64,000 bases of DNA from Persicitalea jodogahamensis (lineage in GTDB: Bacteria > Bacteroidota > Bacteroidia > Cytophagales > Spirosomataceae), in the NCBI RefSeq assembly GCF_014651615.1, contig NZ_BMXF01000001.1, positions 2,389,731 through 2,453,730 on the forward strand. Reading direction: 5' to 3'. Position 1 is the stretch's first letter; each line of letters opens with the position of its first letter. Both the position numbers and the translations under genes were made by a program. Of this stretch, positions 27,511 through 36,482 are shown in pieces. The notes beneath the pieces are model-generated. The model was not told the DNA's origin. It made no database searches and worked only from the letters and a program-made list of their open reading frames with translations.

Positions 27511-27626
27511 ACCCCGCCGGATAAGCTTGTCGGGATTGGGGTAGGGGCATCCGGGTGCCCCTACCCGCCGATGTAGTCGTTCAGGTCGTCCGTACAAATC
27601 ATCAGGACATTGGGTGTCGGCTTCTG
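27511..27626 (-). pseudogene. Relic of a third sulfatase gene
   Basis: Right after the stop of the sulfatase at 27644-29200, the minus strand reads QKPTPNVLMICTDDLNDYIG and G, then TAG (27563-27561): the start of a mature sulfatase with its metal-binding aspartates. In a different frame just beyond, GCPYPNPDKLIRRG (to 27511) continues as the usual next step 'GHP..TPN.DKL..RG'. So a frameshifted N-terminal piece of about 38 residues survives; signal peptide, CxPSR site and the rest are gone. It is wedged between two intact sulfatase genes. Confidence 0.6.
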
Positions 27627-27643
27627 GTTGCCGACCACCCGAA

Positions 27644-29200
27644 TCACTTCGGCTCGGGGAATGTCCGGATCGGGCTATACCGAATATATGATTCGTACGT
27701 TTTTTCGCCCTCAGGGCTCATGCGCGGATCATTGGTTTTTTTAAGGTAAGCCATCAGTTGATTGCCCAGTTTTTCGCGTGTAGCCCTGTATGCTGATTCT
27801 CCGGCCAGGTTGTTCAGGCAGTAGGGGTCTTTCTTGATGTCGTAGAGTTCAACCTCGGGCCTTTTGTCCACCGCCAGGTGGAAGTAACGGCTGATGGCCG
27901 GGTCGTCGCGGCGTGTATTCAATACCGACTCGTCGAAATCATCGATGTCGTGGTAGCCGCCGTGCATCGGGCCGAGTTTTCCATCGTCCTCGAACTTCTG
28001 CGGGTCGCCGGCTGGCCAGCGTTCGGGTTGAACGTTCCAGATGTAGAGGTAGTCAGCCGTGCGCATGGCGCGTTGCGGATAGCCCAGATTGTTCCAGCGC
28101 GAGGATGAGTGCCGCTCGCGGGACGAGAACACAGCCTGGCGGCTTTTGTCTATCAGTCCTGACTTATCGCTCGTCAGAATAGTCATCAGATTCTTGCCCG
28201 CCATACCAATGGTTTCCGGGGCATCCACACCCGCAGCTTGCAGAAAGGTAGGGGCCATGTCGATCAGGCTTACCAGATCGTCCACCGTGCGGCCGCCCTT
28301 TATTTTATTCCCCCACATAATTGCCAGCGGCATATGGATGCCGTATTCGTAGCAGTTGGCCTTGGCCCGGGGGAAGGGCATTCCGTTGTCCGAAGTCACG
28401 ACGACCAGCGTGTTTTCCAACTCACCCTTCGCTGCCAGTGATTTGAGCATCCGGTCCAGGTGGCTGTCGTACCACTGAATTTCGTAAATGTAGTCCAGCA
28501 TGTCGGTTCGCACCTCCGGCACATCAGGCAGGAAGCCGGGTACTTTCACCTGATCGGGCTTCAGGCCGGTTTTCACACCGATGCCCGTTGGGTAGCGGCG
28601 GTGCGGTTCGGCAGCTCCAAACCAGAAGCAGAAAGGCTGGTCGCCGGAACGGGCGGCCAGGAATTCCTCGAAGTTGCTGGCATAGTCGTTATCACTCATC
28701 TCCTTGGGCGACTCGAGTTTGCGGCTGTTGTAGGCTTTGCCGGCGGGATTATCCTCACGGCCCACTACCTTGCCAGGACCCCAGCCTTTGTTCGTGGAGC
28801 CTACCAGGTAACCGGCTCGGGCCAATATTTCAGGATAGGTGGTGAGGTCGGCGGGGAAGGTACTTGCGTGGGTACCGGCCTCGCGCACCTGCCAGCAGTT
28901 TTTGCCCGTCAGGATGGCGGCCCGTGAGGGGCTGCAACCCGGCGATGCGGAGAAGGCGTTGTTGAACAGGATTCCTTCCCGCGCCACGCGATCGAAGGCG
29001 GGGGTACTTACCGCCTTATAGCCGTAGGCCGAAGTGTGCGGGTATGACTGATCATCGGAAATGACAAAGAGGATGTTTGGTTTTTTGGTATTGCCGTCGG
29101 CAGTCTCACTGGATTTCTGCGGCGTGTTTTTGCAGGAAAAAACAAAGGCAATGCTTAGCAGTAAAAGAAAGCGAAAAGCGGGTTTGGTAGGATAGAGCAT
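27644..29200 (-). CDS. Formylglycine sulfatase lipoprotein, N-sulfoglucosamine sulfohydrolase-like
   Basis: 518 residues. Lipoprotein signal with lipobox FVFSC (Cys23), then a Ser/Thr linker and the sulfatase fold: KPNILFVISDDQSYPHTSAYG (first metal ligands), SASPGCSPSRAAILTGK with Cys89 as the formylglycine site, PFCFWFGAAEPHRRY and VVVTSDNGMPFPRAKANCYEYGIHMPL. The DDQSYPH start and short loops resemble the heparan N-sulfatase (SGSH) branch of S1, but related bacterial enzymes act on O-sulfate too. Anchored probably at the periplasmic or surface face of the outer membrane. Next gene after SusD in the PUL, with a hairpin between them. Confidence 0.9.
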   Translation of the reverse strand: MLYPTKPAFRFLLLLSIAFVFSCKNTPQKSSETADGNTKKPNILFVISDDQSYPHTSAYGYKAVSTPAFDRVAREGILFNNAFSASPGCSPSRAAILTGKNCWQVREAGTHASTFPADLTTYPEILARAGYLVGSTNKGWGPGKVVGREDNPAGKAYNSRKLESPKEMSDNDYASNFEEFLAARSGDQPFCFWFGAAEPHRRYPTGIGVKTGLKPDQVKVPGFLPDVPEVRTDMLDYIYEIQWYDSHLDRMLKSLAAKGELENTLVVVTSDNGMPFPRAKANCYEYGIHMPLAIMWGNKIKGGRTVDDLVSLIDMAPTFLQAAGVDAPETIGMAGKNLMTILTSDKSGLIDKSRQAVFSSRERHSSSRWNNLGYPQRAMRTADYLYIWNVQPERWPAGDPQKFEDDGKLGPMHGGYHDIDDFDESVLNTRRDDPAISRYFHLAVDKRPEVELYDIKKDPYCLNNLAGESAYRATREKLGNQLMAYLKKTNDPRMSPEGEKTYESYIRYSPIRTFPEPK

Positions 29201-29234
29201 GTTTTTGGTAGGAAAGATAATTTGCCATTATAAA

Positions 29235-29272
29235 GAAGCCGACCGTTTTCAACTACTGAAAAGATCGGCTTC
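29235..29272 (-). terminator. Hairpin between SusD and first sulfatase
   Basis: Arms GAAGCCGA (29235-29242) and TCGGCTTC (29265-29272) with an inner TTTTC/GAAAA pairing. On the minus strand it is followed by TTTATAAT, a weak T-run. Likely a partial terminator that lets SusC/SusD be made in excess over the sulfatases. Confidence 0.6.
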
Positions 29273-29291
29273 GAAAAGACTATGGTAAAAT

Positions 29292-31001
29292 TTATTTGCT
29301 CGAATAGCCGGGATTCTGTTCGAGCACTGCCCCTGTATTCCGCTCGATTTCAGTAAATGGAATCGGGAACAGATTATTGTGGGGAGCCACGTCTACGCCG
29401 TAGTTGGCAGCGGTCGGGTGGCCGTTGCAGTATTTTTTGGTGCGGTCATAGAGCAGGCCAAGACGGTTCAGGGTCAGACGTCGTTTCTCCTCGACGCCCA
29501 GCTCGCGCATCCGCTCGTCAAGAATATAATCGATAGTCACTTGGGCGGGCGTAACAGGTTTGGCTTTCGCCCGCGCCCGAACTATGTTGATATCGGCGGC
29601 GGCTTTGGTCGCATCACCTGCTCCCAGGTACGCCTCGGCACGGAGCAGGTAGGTTTCGGCAAGCCGTATGTGGTACTGATCGGTATACGTGGTTCCCGTA
29701 GCGGAGGCGTTGAGGGTTTTCAACACCGGATCCACGAAAAGCTCGGCCGGGTGCTGACCGGGGGTGGTCACTTTTGATTGGTAGGGGTAGAAATTACGAA
29801 TGGTATCGTCGGTCCGCTGACGGAACATGGCAAGGTGGTCGGACAACTTCTGTCCGTACCAGGCCGATGCGGGATTATTGAAAGCCACATCGCGCACGAA
29901 ATTAAATTCTGAGTTGCGCATGTCTTTCCAGTCGGAGTGCCAGATTCCGTAGGTATAATGGTCGGTACCCCGGAATCGGCCGATACCGCGCCCGCCTGTG
30001 TAATCGGACACACCCAGTGAAAGAAATGGCGTGACGCCAGTGGGGTCTTTGTACGGGAAGGCGTACGGTCTTGGTCCACAGTCACGCTCGAGTTGCGGGC
30101 CTTCTTTGGTCGAGGACCGAACCACGCCGCCCGGTACGTCTACCTCGTACTGGAATACCCAGATGCCTTCCGTATTGCCCGCACTACGGTTCTGGTTAAA
30201 GCGTCGGAACAAATCCCAATACACGTCGCCCGGCTCGCTGGCCCGGCTGCCAAATCGGTTTTGCATAAGAGCCGTAGCCGGATCGTCGATGACGACGGAC
30301 GCAGCTTTGATGGCGTCTGCGTAGCGTTTGAGCGAAACGTAAGTTTCAGCCAGGATGTGCTGCGCCGCAAGGTTAGTCACCTCGCCGTCTTTAACCTGGG
30401 TAATGCCAGGCAGGTTGGCTGCCGCAAATTCAAGGTCTTTGGCTGCCTGCTGGTACGTGGCTTCGCGGCTGGCCCGAACGTAGTCGGTTTTGGGTGATCC
30501 GACTTCTTCCAGCTCGATGGGCACACCGCCGTATAGGTGAGCCAGGTTTCGGTACGATAGTCCGCGAAACAACTTAGCCTTGGCTTCAATGGTTTTTTGC
30601 TGCGCAGCGGTCAATTTGGACTTCGTCAGCCGATTGAGGATGATGTTGGCGCTGGAAATGGTCTTGTAGTATTGCTGCCAGTGGTAAGTGGTCTGTACGG
30701 AACTGGGCGTAAGCGTAGCCGGGTAGCTGCCGAAGCGCTCGTTCAATTGTTGGGCACCGTTATAGCCGAGGTCTGTGCCATAGTGATAATCCATGGGACG
30801 GTGTTCACCGTCGGAGAGCGTTTGGCGCGTGAGGTCGTACAAAGTGAAAACGGCGGAATTGAAATCACTCACCGTCACGAACGAATTCTCGGGACTGGCA
30901 AAGTCCAGGGGTACTTCCTTCAGAATTTCTTTTTCGTCGCAGCCCACCGTGCCGAAGAACAGTACTATGACTGGGAGGAATGTGTTTTTTAAAGATTTCA
31001 T
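29292..31001 (-). CDS. SusD/RagB-like glycan-binding lipoprotein
   Basis: 569 residues from ATG 31001 (a TTG two codons earlier is open too). Lipoprotein signal with lipobox GTVGC. SusD fold marks: N-terminal DFNSAVFTLYDLTRQ, TPR-like helices (AKAKLFRGLSYRNLAHLYGGVPI, AAQHILAETYVSLKRYADAI) and the C-terminal RLAETYLLRAEAYLGAGD, RMRELGVEEKRRLTLNRLG and LFPIPFTEIERN. It binds glycan on the cell surface as the lid of the SusC transporter directly upstream. It is preceded 38 nt away by SusC in the same operon. Confidence 0.95.
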   Translation of the reverse strand: MKSLKNTFLPVIVLFFGTVGCDEKEILKEVPLDFASPENSFVTVSDFNSAVFTLYDLTRQTLSDGEHRPMDYHYGTDLGYNGAQQLNERFGSYPATLTPSSVQTTYHWQQYYKTISSANIILNRLTKSKLTAAQQKTIEAKAKLFRGLSYRNLAHLYGGVPIELEEVGSPKTDYVRASREATYQQAAKDLEFAAANLPGITQVKDGEVTNLAAQHILAETYVSLKRYADAIKAASVVIDDPATALMQNRFGSRASEPGDVYWDLFRRFNQNRSAGNTEGIWVFQYEVDVPGGVVRSSTKEGPQLERDCGPRPYAFPYKDPTGVTPFLSLGVSDYTGGRGIGRFRGTDHYTYGIWHSDWKDMRNSEFNFVRDVAFNNPASAWYGQKLSDHLAMFRQRTDDTIRNFYPYQSKVTTPGQHPAELFVDPVLKTLNASATGTTYTDQYHIRLAETYLLRAEAYLGAGDATKAAADINIVRARAKAKPVTPAQVTIDYILDERMRELGVEEKRRLTLNRLGLLYDRTKKYCNGHPTAANYGVDVAPHNNLFPIPFTEIERNTGAVLEQNPGYSSK

Positions 31002-31039
31002 AGTCAATTATTTAAATAATGTTTTATTTCAATTGTCAA

Positions 31040-34000
31040 CTAAAAGCGCACGTCTAGACCTACGGAAATGCCCTTCATGACAGGCCTTCCGTTTCTATCC
31101 AGTCCGCTGCCCGTCTCGGGGTCCCAGCCGACCCACTTGGTGAGCGTCGCCAGATTTTTCCCGCTGACAAAAAGCTTAACGCCCTTCATCCCCAGCCGAT
31201 TGATAAGCCCGGCATTCAGGTTGTAGGCCAGCGTAACGTCCTGCAAACGGACAAAGCTGCGGTTGCCGTAGTAGTTGTATTCGGTGGCAGCACCCTGATC
31301 CAGGCCCCGGTAGCGGGCACCGGGATTCGCCGGGGTCCAGTAGTCAAGCTCGCGCCAGAAATTGTTGCGTCGGATATTGTCGCCGATACCCAGTCCGTTC
31401 GGCATATTCTGGCCGAGGTAGCTGTTACTGCCACCCTGGATGGAATTGATAAAAAAGCGCAACGTGAAGTCGCCGTAGTTGAACTCATTCAGTAAACCGA
31501 AGTTGTAGGCGGGCTCTGTCCGGCCCCTGATTACGCGGTCGTTGGCATCGATGAAGCCGTCGTTGTTCTGGTCGATGATGCGGTGGGTACCAGCGAAAAA
31601 TCCCGAGGGAGCTTCCTCTCCGATCTGGATGATACCACCCGACTCGTAGTCGTAAATAGTACCAATCGGCTGACCAATGAACAGGCCGCTGGCGACCAGG
31701 TCATCTTCTTTCCCGTCGTTATCATTGTCCAGCCCCAATAGCGAAACTACCCGGTTGCGGTTAGCGGCCAGGTTGAAGTTAGCATTCCACTTGAAATCAC
31801 CCTTGTCCAGTATTTTGCCATTCAGCATCAGTTCCACCCCCCGATTGGCGATGTTTCCCACGTTGGAAGTAATCTTATCGAAGCCCGTTACTTCGGGAAT
31901 AGAGACATCGAAAATCAGGTCGTTGGTCGTGGTGCGATAGTAGTCCACGCTGCCCGTCAGGCGGTTTTTCAATACTGAAAAATCTACCCCGAAATTGAAG
32001 CCAGTGGTAGTTTCCCAGGAGAGGTTGGGGTTAGCCAGCGTCGTGACCACTTGTCCGAATTCAGTGGAACCGCCATCACCCAGAACATAGGCAGGATAGA
32101 TTCCCAATCGCGCCAGCGAGGAGTAGCGGCTTACCAGGTTGCCGTTGGAGCCGTAGGAACCGCGTAGTTTGAGGTGCGTGATCGTGTTGCTGCTTTTGAG
32201 GAAATCTTCCTCGCTTACCACCCAGCCAAAGCCCAGAGAGGGGAAAAGGGCCGTTTTGCTGTTGTCGGCAAATCCCGAAAAGCCATCGCGCCGCAGGGTA
32301 GCGGTGAGCAGGTAGCGATATTTATATTCGTAGTTGATACGGCCCGTCTGGTAGAGATAGCTTTCATCCCAGGCTCCCGACGTGACGCGCTGGATCGTTC
32401 CCAGGCTCAGATCGTTGTAGATTAGCCGGAGGTTATTGAAGTTAGACCCGGTGGCGTTGGTAGTTTCGTACCTGCGTTCACGCCGTCCGGCTACCATCGT
32501 CACGTCCAGGCGATGGTCTTCACCAAATGCTTTCTTGTAGGTCAGGATATTGTCCAGGGTCCAGTCGTAGGCATTGGAATTGATCTTGTAGGCTTCACCG
32601 GCGGCAGCGTTAGCGTATTGATTGCTGCTGTAATGGCGATCCCAGGCGTAGTTGTGGCCGTAGTTGACGCGGTAGGATAGCCCCTTGACAAACGGCACTT
32701 CGATGTTGGCGAAAAAATTACCAAAAATGGTATTGCGCTTGTCAAAGTCATCTGCAGCCGACACCAGGAAGGGGTTCGCATTGTTGGTGCCGTTGGGGTT
32801 CAGGATATAGTTGCCATCCGAATCCGTAGGTTGCACCAGGGGGGTCATAATCGTGATTCCACCTAGCGTGGGCGATTCGCCCGAATAGTCAGAAAAGGTG
32901 CCGAAGGTCTGCGCCCCAAGCGTAAACCACTTGAAAACTTTGTTTTCCAAATTGATGCGGGTCGTGACGCGCTTGAACTTATCGTTCATGATAAATCCTT
33001 TCTGGTCGGTGTAGCCACCTGAGATAAAGTAGGACGTTTCGCCGCTCGAGCCGCTCACGCTCAGATTATGCGCTGTGATATACCCTGGATTCGTCGTGTT
33101 TCCCCACCAGTCGTAATCGGTGCCGTTTTCAAATCCTTCCCGCAGCGGCGGGTCATTGACCACGTCGGCGTAGCTGAAATCAGGATTGGGCTGAGTGTAA
33201 TCGGGTGCCAAATAGGCTTTTTGCCAGTCGATGTCCGCCGATTTTTTAATAAATCCTTCGCGGTCAAAAAGGTGCAGGGTATTGCTGGGAGTTTGGGTAG
33301 TGTAAGTACCTGAGTAGTTAAAGACAGGCTTGGAATCTTTTTGCTTTCCGCCTTTGGTAGTGATGAGGATCACCCCGTTGGCTGCCTGCGCTCCGTAGAT
33401 GGCCATGCTGCTGGGGTCCTTCAGCACATCCACCGAGGCGATGTCAGCCGGGTTGAGGTCGCTCATGCTGCCCGTAAAAATAATCCCGTCAACTACCAGC
33501 AACACATTTTGATTGCCATTGATGGTGGTCCGTCCCCGAATAGAGATGGATGGGTTTTGCCCTGCGGCATTTGTCTGTCCGATGTTCAGGCCCGGCACGG
33601 TACCCTGCAACGACTGCGCCAGGTTCACATTAGGCGACTCACGGAACGCTTCGATGTTGGCCCGCACCACCGAACCTGTCAGGTCACTTTTCTTTTGAGT
33701 GCCGTAGCCCACTACCACTACCTCTTCCAGCGCTTTCAGGTCTGGTTTCAGTACTACGTCCAGGGTGGTTCGGTTGCCTACCACCACTTCCTGCAGCTCG
33801 TACCCAACGAAGGAAAACACCAACGTTGTCGCCGCGTTATCTCCATCAGGGATAGACAGGCTATACTGCCCATCCTGATCGGTGGTTGTGCCTCGCTGCG
33901 TACCTTTCAGCAGAATATTAACGCCCGGTAGCGCTTCACCCTGTTCGTCGGCCACCTTGCCCGCTATGGTTCGGTCAACGGGCAGTGCTGTATTTTCAAG

Positions 34001-34399
34001 GTCGGCACGTCCGGTTGCTTTTTCCGCCGGCGGGGGTAGTTTTCTCTTCAACAGAATACGCTTGCCAATCACCTCATAGGTCAGGCTTTGTGGGGTGAGC
34101 AGTTTATCCAAAACAACCTCCAGCCTTTCGTTGGTGGCATTGAGGGTTATTTTCCGGGACGCCCTGATGAGGTTGGGGCTGTAGGAGAATTTTACCTCGG
34201 TGTTTTCCTCGATATAAGAAAGCACCGTATTGATTTTTTGATCTACAGCCCGTACTGAGAGACGCAGGTCCAGAACCTCCTGGGCTGATGCGTCACCGGC
34301 CAGAGAAATGTTGGTAAAAACGGCTGCCAGACACAGATGTATGATTGACCATTGCATGATTTTGAGCGCCAGGCGCTGGGTATAGAGATTAAATTTCAT
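31040..34399 (-). CDS. STN-domain SusC/RagA TonB-dependent transporter
   Basis: 1119 residues from ATG 34399; a GTG at 34423 is less likely. Signal peptide to ~40 (GDASAQ). Residues ~45-118 form an STN (secretin/TonB N-terminal) domain (VLDLRLSVRAVDQKINTVLSY, KRILLKRK), which passes the ligand signal to FecR. Then a carboxypeptidase-D-like repeat (VADEQGEALPGVNILLKGTQ), TonB box region (LEEVVVVGYGTQKKSDLTGSV), plug (VDVLKDPSSMAIYGAQAANGVILITTK, kept shorter here: VLKDPSS...AANGVILI) and a 22-strand barrel. It imports oligosaccharides with SusD. The STN domain with FecR and ECF sigma upstream shows trans-envelope control. Confidence 0.95.
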   Translation of the reverse strand: MKFNLYTQRLALKIMQWSIIHLCLAAVFTNISLAGDASAQEVLDLRLSVRAVDQKINTVLSYIEENTEVKFSYSPNLIRASRKITLNATNERLEVVLDKLLTPQSLTYEVIGKRILLKRKLPPPAEKATGRADLENTALPVDRTIAGKVADEQGEALPGVNILLKGTQRGTTTDQDGQYSLSIPDGDNAATTLVFSFVGYELQEVVVGNRTTLDVVLKPDLKALEEVVVVGYGTQKKSDLTGSVVRANIEAFRESPNVNLAQSLQGTVPGLNIGQTNAAGQNPSISIRGRTTINGNQNVLLVVDGIIFTGSMSDLNPADIASVDVLKDPSSMAIYGAQAANGVILITTKGGKQKDSKPVFNYSGTYTTQTPSNTLHLFDREGFIKKSADIDWQKAYLAPDYTQPNPDFSYADVVNDPPLREGFENGTDYDWWGNTTNPGYITAHNLSVSGSSGETSYFISGGYTDQKGFIMNDKFKRVTTRINLENKVFKWFTLGAQTFGTFSDYSGESPTLGGITIMTPLVQPTDSDGNYILNPNGTNNANPFLVSAADDFDKRNTIFGNFFANIEVPFVKGLSYRVNYGHNYAWDRHYSSNQYANAAAGEAYKINSNAYDWTLDNILTYKKAFGEDHRLDVTMVAGRRERRYETTNATGSNFNNLRLIYNDLSLGTIQRVTSGAWDESYLYQTGRINYEYKYRYLLTATLRRDGFSGFADNSKTALFPSLGFGWVVSEEDFLKSSNTITHLKLRGSYGSNGNLVSRYSSLARLGIYPAYVLGDGGSTEFGQVVTTLANPNLSWETTTGFNFGVDFSVLKNRLTGSVDYYRTTTNDLIFDVSIPEVTGFDKITSNVGNIANRGVELMLNGKILDKGDFKWNANFNLAANRNRVVSLLGLDNDNDGKEDDLVASGLFIGQPIGTIYDYESGGIIQIGEEAPSGFFAGTHRIIDQNNDGFIDANDRVIRGRTEPAYNFGLLNEFNYGDFTLRFFINSIQGGSNSYLGQNMPNGLGIGDNIRRNNFWRELDYWTPANPGARYRGLDQGAATEYNYYGNRSFVRLQDVTLAYNLNAGLINRLGMKGVKLFVSGKNLATLTKWVGWDPETGSGLDRNGRPVMKGISVGLDVRF

Positions 34400-34412
34400 A
34401 GTTTTGAAAGTT

Positions 34413-34524
34413 TTGTTGAACACAGATTTGGCAAAACACGCCCCGGCATCCTTGTGATGCGATTCTTACAGGAAGGGGTTTTTCCGAAGCTGGTGATGGT
34501 GGTGCATCGCCAGCTTCTTTTTTT
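34413..34524 (+). ncRNA. Candidate cis-antisense RNA to the susC leader
   Basis: On the plus strand, opposite the susC 5' end, a TAnnTTTG match (TAGTTTTG, 34399-34406) is followed ~110 nt later by a textbook intrinsic terminator (34486-34524). The -33 box is weak (TGG instead of TTG at the right spacing). No plus-strand gene exists for this terminator to serve. The layout, between a FecR-type anti-sigma gene and susC, is that of the known PUL antisense RNAs of Bacteroides (DonS type), which repress susC. Ends are estimates from the promoter and terminator; expression is not shown. Confidence 0.45.
34486..34524 (+). terminator. Plus-strand intrinsic terminator in FecR-susC gap
   Basis: Arm GAAGCTGGTGATG (34486-34498), loop GTGGTG, arm CATCGCCAGCTTC (34505-34517, one G-T pair), then seven T (34518-34524). 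The T-run is only on the plus strand, against the direction of all neighbouring genes. Confidence 0.8.
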
Positions 34525-34581
34525 TAATAGGCCTAGATGTTATTTCATATGATTTTGAAGGTTAAAGGTTTAGGTTGAAAT

Positions 34582-35691
34582 TCAAAGCTCGCAGCCCTTG
34601 CCGGCGATGAGTATCTGAGCGTCCAGAATGCGGTAGGAGGCTTCGATACTCCTGCAGACAAGTTCAAGTTTTTCGTAGGGTGGCATATCCGTCAAATCGC
34701 CGGTGAAGAGGCAACGGTCAAAAAGATCTTTGTCAAACACGATTTCCAATCCGTAGGCCAGTTCAAATGTTTTGAAAACCTGGGTGGCGGGAACCGCTTC
34801 GAAGACGAAGGAATAGTGAGGTTGATCGGGTACGAGATCGCTCAGAAGGATAGGGGCTTTTACCAGCGACTTGACCAACCTGATTTCCTTCCGGGCCAAT
34901 ACCGCCTGCTGGTTGGGAAGCAGCAAAATACCCTCCCTTTCCCGGGTACTTACCTCCTTTTGATTGGCAATTTTTTCGTCCACAGCCACCGACACCCGGC
35001 CGGTTCGCACTTCCACCGTTACGTCCTTATCTTTTTGATAAGCCCGAACATTGAAACTGGTGCCAAGTACTTTCGTAACCAGCTCATTGGCAAAGACTAG
35101 GAACGGCTTGTCCGGATTTTTAGCTACTTCAAAAAACGCTTCTCCACTCAGGTACACTTCCCGGTTTTTGGGCACGGTGAAGTTTTGGGCGTAGCTGATG
35201 CGGCTTCCGGGTTGCAGCACTACGGTACTTCCGTCGGCCAGAGCAACGGTGACGGGTGAGCCGCTGTCATTCACTTTTTCGATGAGGGCAACGGTGGAGT
35301 GCCGACGGTTGCTGTTGTAGCTTACCTCCTGACTTTGGATTAGTTCAGGGGGGATCAGGAAATACCCCAACAACAGGAGAATGCAGGCCGCCGCCAGCCA
35401 TACGATTCGGCGTGGCAATTGCCGGATGGGGACTGCTGGCTCATCGGCTATGGATTGCCGGATGCGCCCGAAAACCACATCTTCGTGCAGATCGGCCCTG
35501 GACCCTTCCTCGACCTGTTGCTCAATACCCAGGAGGAAATTGGTGGCAGTGATGATATCCTGCCTTTTTTCAGGATGCTTGGTCAGGAAATCACGCCAGA
35601 ATGCGTCCAGTTCGGCATTGGGATGCCGTACCCATTGCTTGAATCGGGCATCTTCGATAAACTCGTTGGGCTTGAAATCGGAGTACTGCAT
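34582..35691 (-). CDS. FecR family anti-sigma factor
   Basis: 369 residues. The cytoplasmic N-terminal part (~1-90) binds the sigma factor (FKQWVRHPNAELDAFWRDFL is the usual start of the anti-sigma helix bundle). One membrane helix follows (~93-112, RIVWLAAACILLLLGYFLIP). The periplasmic FecR domain has the standard marks VTVALADGSTVVLQPGSRISY, REVYLSGEAFFEVAKNPDKPFLV and VLGTSFNVRAY, then a C-terminal DUF4974-type STN-like end (YSFVFEAVPATQVFKTFELAYGLE). It holds the sigma factor until the STN domain of SusC signals ligand uptake. Gene order sigma, fecR, susC is the standard one. Confidence 0.95.
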   Translation of the reverse strand: MQYSDFKPNEFIEDARFKQWVRHPNAELDAFWRDFLTKHPEKRQDIITATNFLLGIEQQVEEGSRADLHEDVVFGRIRQSIADEPAVPIRQLPRRIVWLAAACILLLLGYFLIPPELIQSQEVSYNSNRRHSTVALIEKVNDSGSPVTVALADGSTVVLQPGSRISYAQNFTVPKNREVYLSGEAFFEVAKNPDKPFLVFANELVTKVLGTSFNVRAYQKDKDVTVEVRTGRVSVAVDEKIANQKEVSTREREGILLLPNQQAVLARKEIRLVKSLVKAPILLSDLVPDQPHYSFVFEAVPATQVFKTFELAYGLEIVFDKDLFDRCLFTGDLTDMPPYEKLELVCRSIEASYRILDAQILIAGKGCEL

Positions 35692-35770
35692 ACGGTCAGG
35701 TCAAAGGGGCGAATTTCCCTTTTGCCCTTATAGAGTCGGCCGCCGCTGATTTCAACCTTCCCGGGAAGGA

Positions 35771-36379
35771 TTATTTTCCCAAAAACTGAAAGATAGTTTC
35801 TAATGTAATGATTACCAGTAGTATGGAGTGTTTTCGGAGCGTATGCAATGCCTTCTGGACCAGGTTCCGACTGGTCTGCTCCTTAATATCGAGCAATTCA
35901 GCGATTTCCGGATACGGCATATCGTAGTAATGACGGAGCAGCAGTGCTTCACGCTGACGGGGTGGTAGTTGTTCCAGCCAGGCGTTCACTTTTTTGGTCA
36001 AAATCGTTTTGTCCTCTCGGGCCGTGAAAATGAGTTCGGCAGACGACTGGGTGGGAAGCAGGGACTCGGGAAGTTCTTCCCAGGCCGTTTCAAAAGGCCG
36101 CTCCTTCCGTTGTGAGCGGTGTATTTTGCGACGCAGCGATGCCATTAGGTAAAACTTTACCGAACGCGCCTGACCCAGTGAAAGGCGGATACGCCACAAG
36201 TCTACAAAAAGGTCCTGTATGGCGTCGTTAATGGCCGACTCGTCACGCAGAAACTGTTTTCCGTAATGAAAGAGGTCTCGAAAATAGCGGCGGTACAGAC
36301 ATTCGAAAGCATGCTCATCACCTGCCCGTACGGCCTGCCAGAGTGCATCGTCATCGCTGTGTTCGTTTTCCTTTATCAA
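35771..36379 (-). CDS. ECF RNA polymerase sigma factor (Bacteroides expansion family)
   Basis: 202 residues. Region 2: ALWQAVRAGDEHAFECLYRRYFRDLFHYGKQF and INDAIQDLFVDLWRIRLSLG; region 4: LPPRQREALLLRHYYDMPYPEIAELLDIKEQTSRNLVQKAL. This is the ECF (SigW-like) pattern of the FecI-type sigma factors that come with FecR in Bacteroidota. A C-terminal hydrophobic tail (ILLVIITLETIFQF) is also usual in this family. It should drive the PUL running leftward from susC when released by FecR. Its own stop is 79 nt before the fecR start. Confidence 0.95.
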   Translation of the reverse strand: MIKENEHSDDDALWQAVRAGDEHAFECLYRRYFRDLFHYGKQFLRDESAINDAIQDLFVDLWRIRLSLGQARSVKFYLMASLRRKIHRSQRKERPFETAWEELPESLLPTQSSAELIFTAREDKTILTKKVNAWLEQLPPRQREALLLRHYYDMPYPEIAELLDIKEQTSRNLVQKALHTLRKHSILLVIITLETIFQFLGK

Positions 36380-36482
36380 GATTTTTCAGGAATAAATTCA
36401 TCCTGAAAAGGAAACAGGGCCGATGAACTACTGAATCCGCGACAAACGTATGACTTTGGTCAGCTGGAGCCGGGAAATTCGA

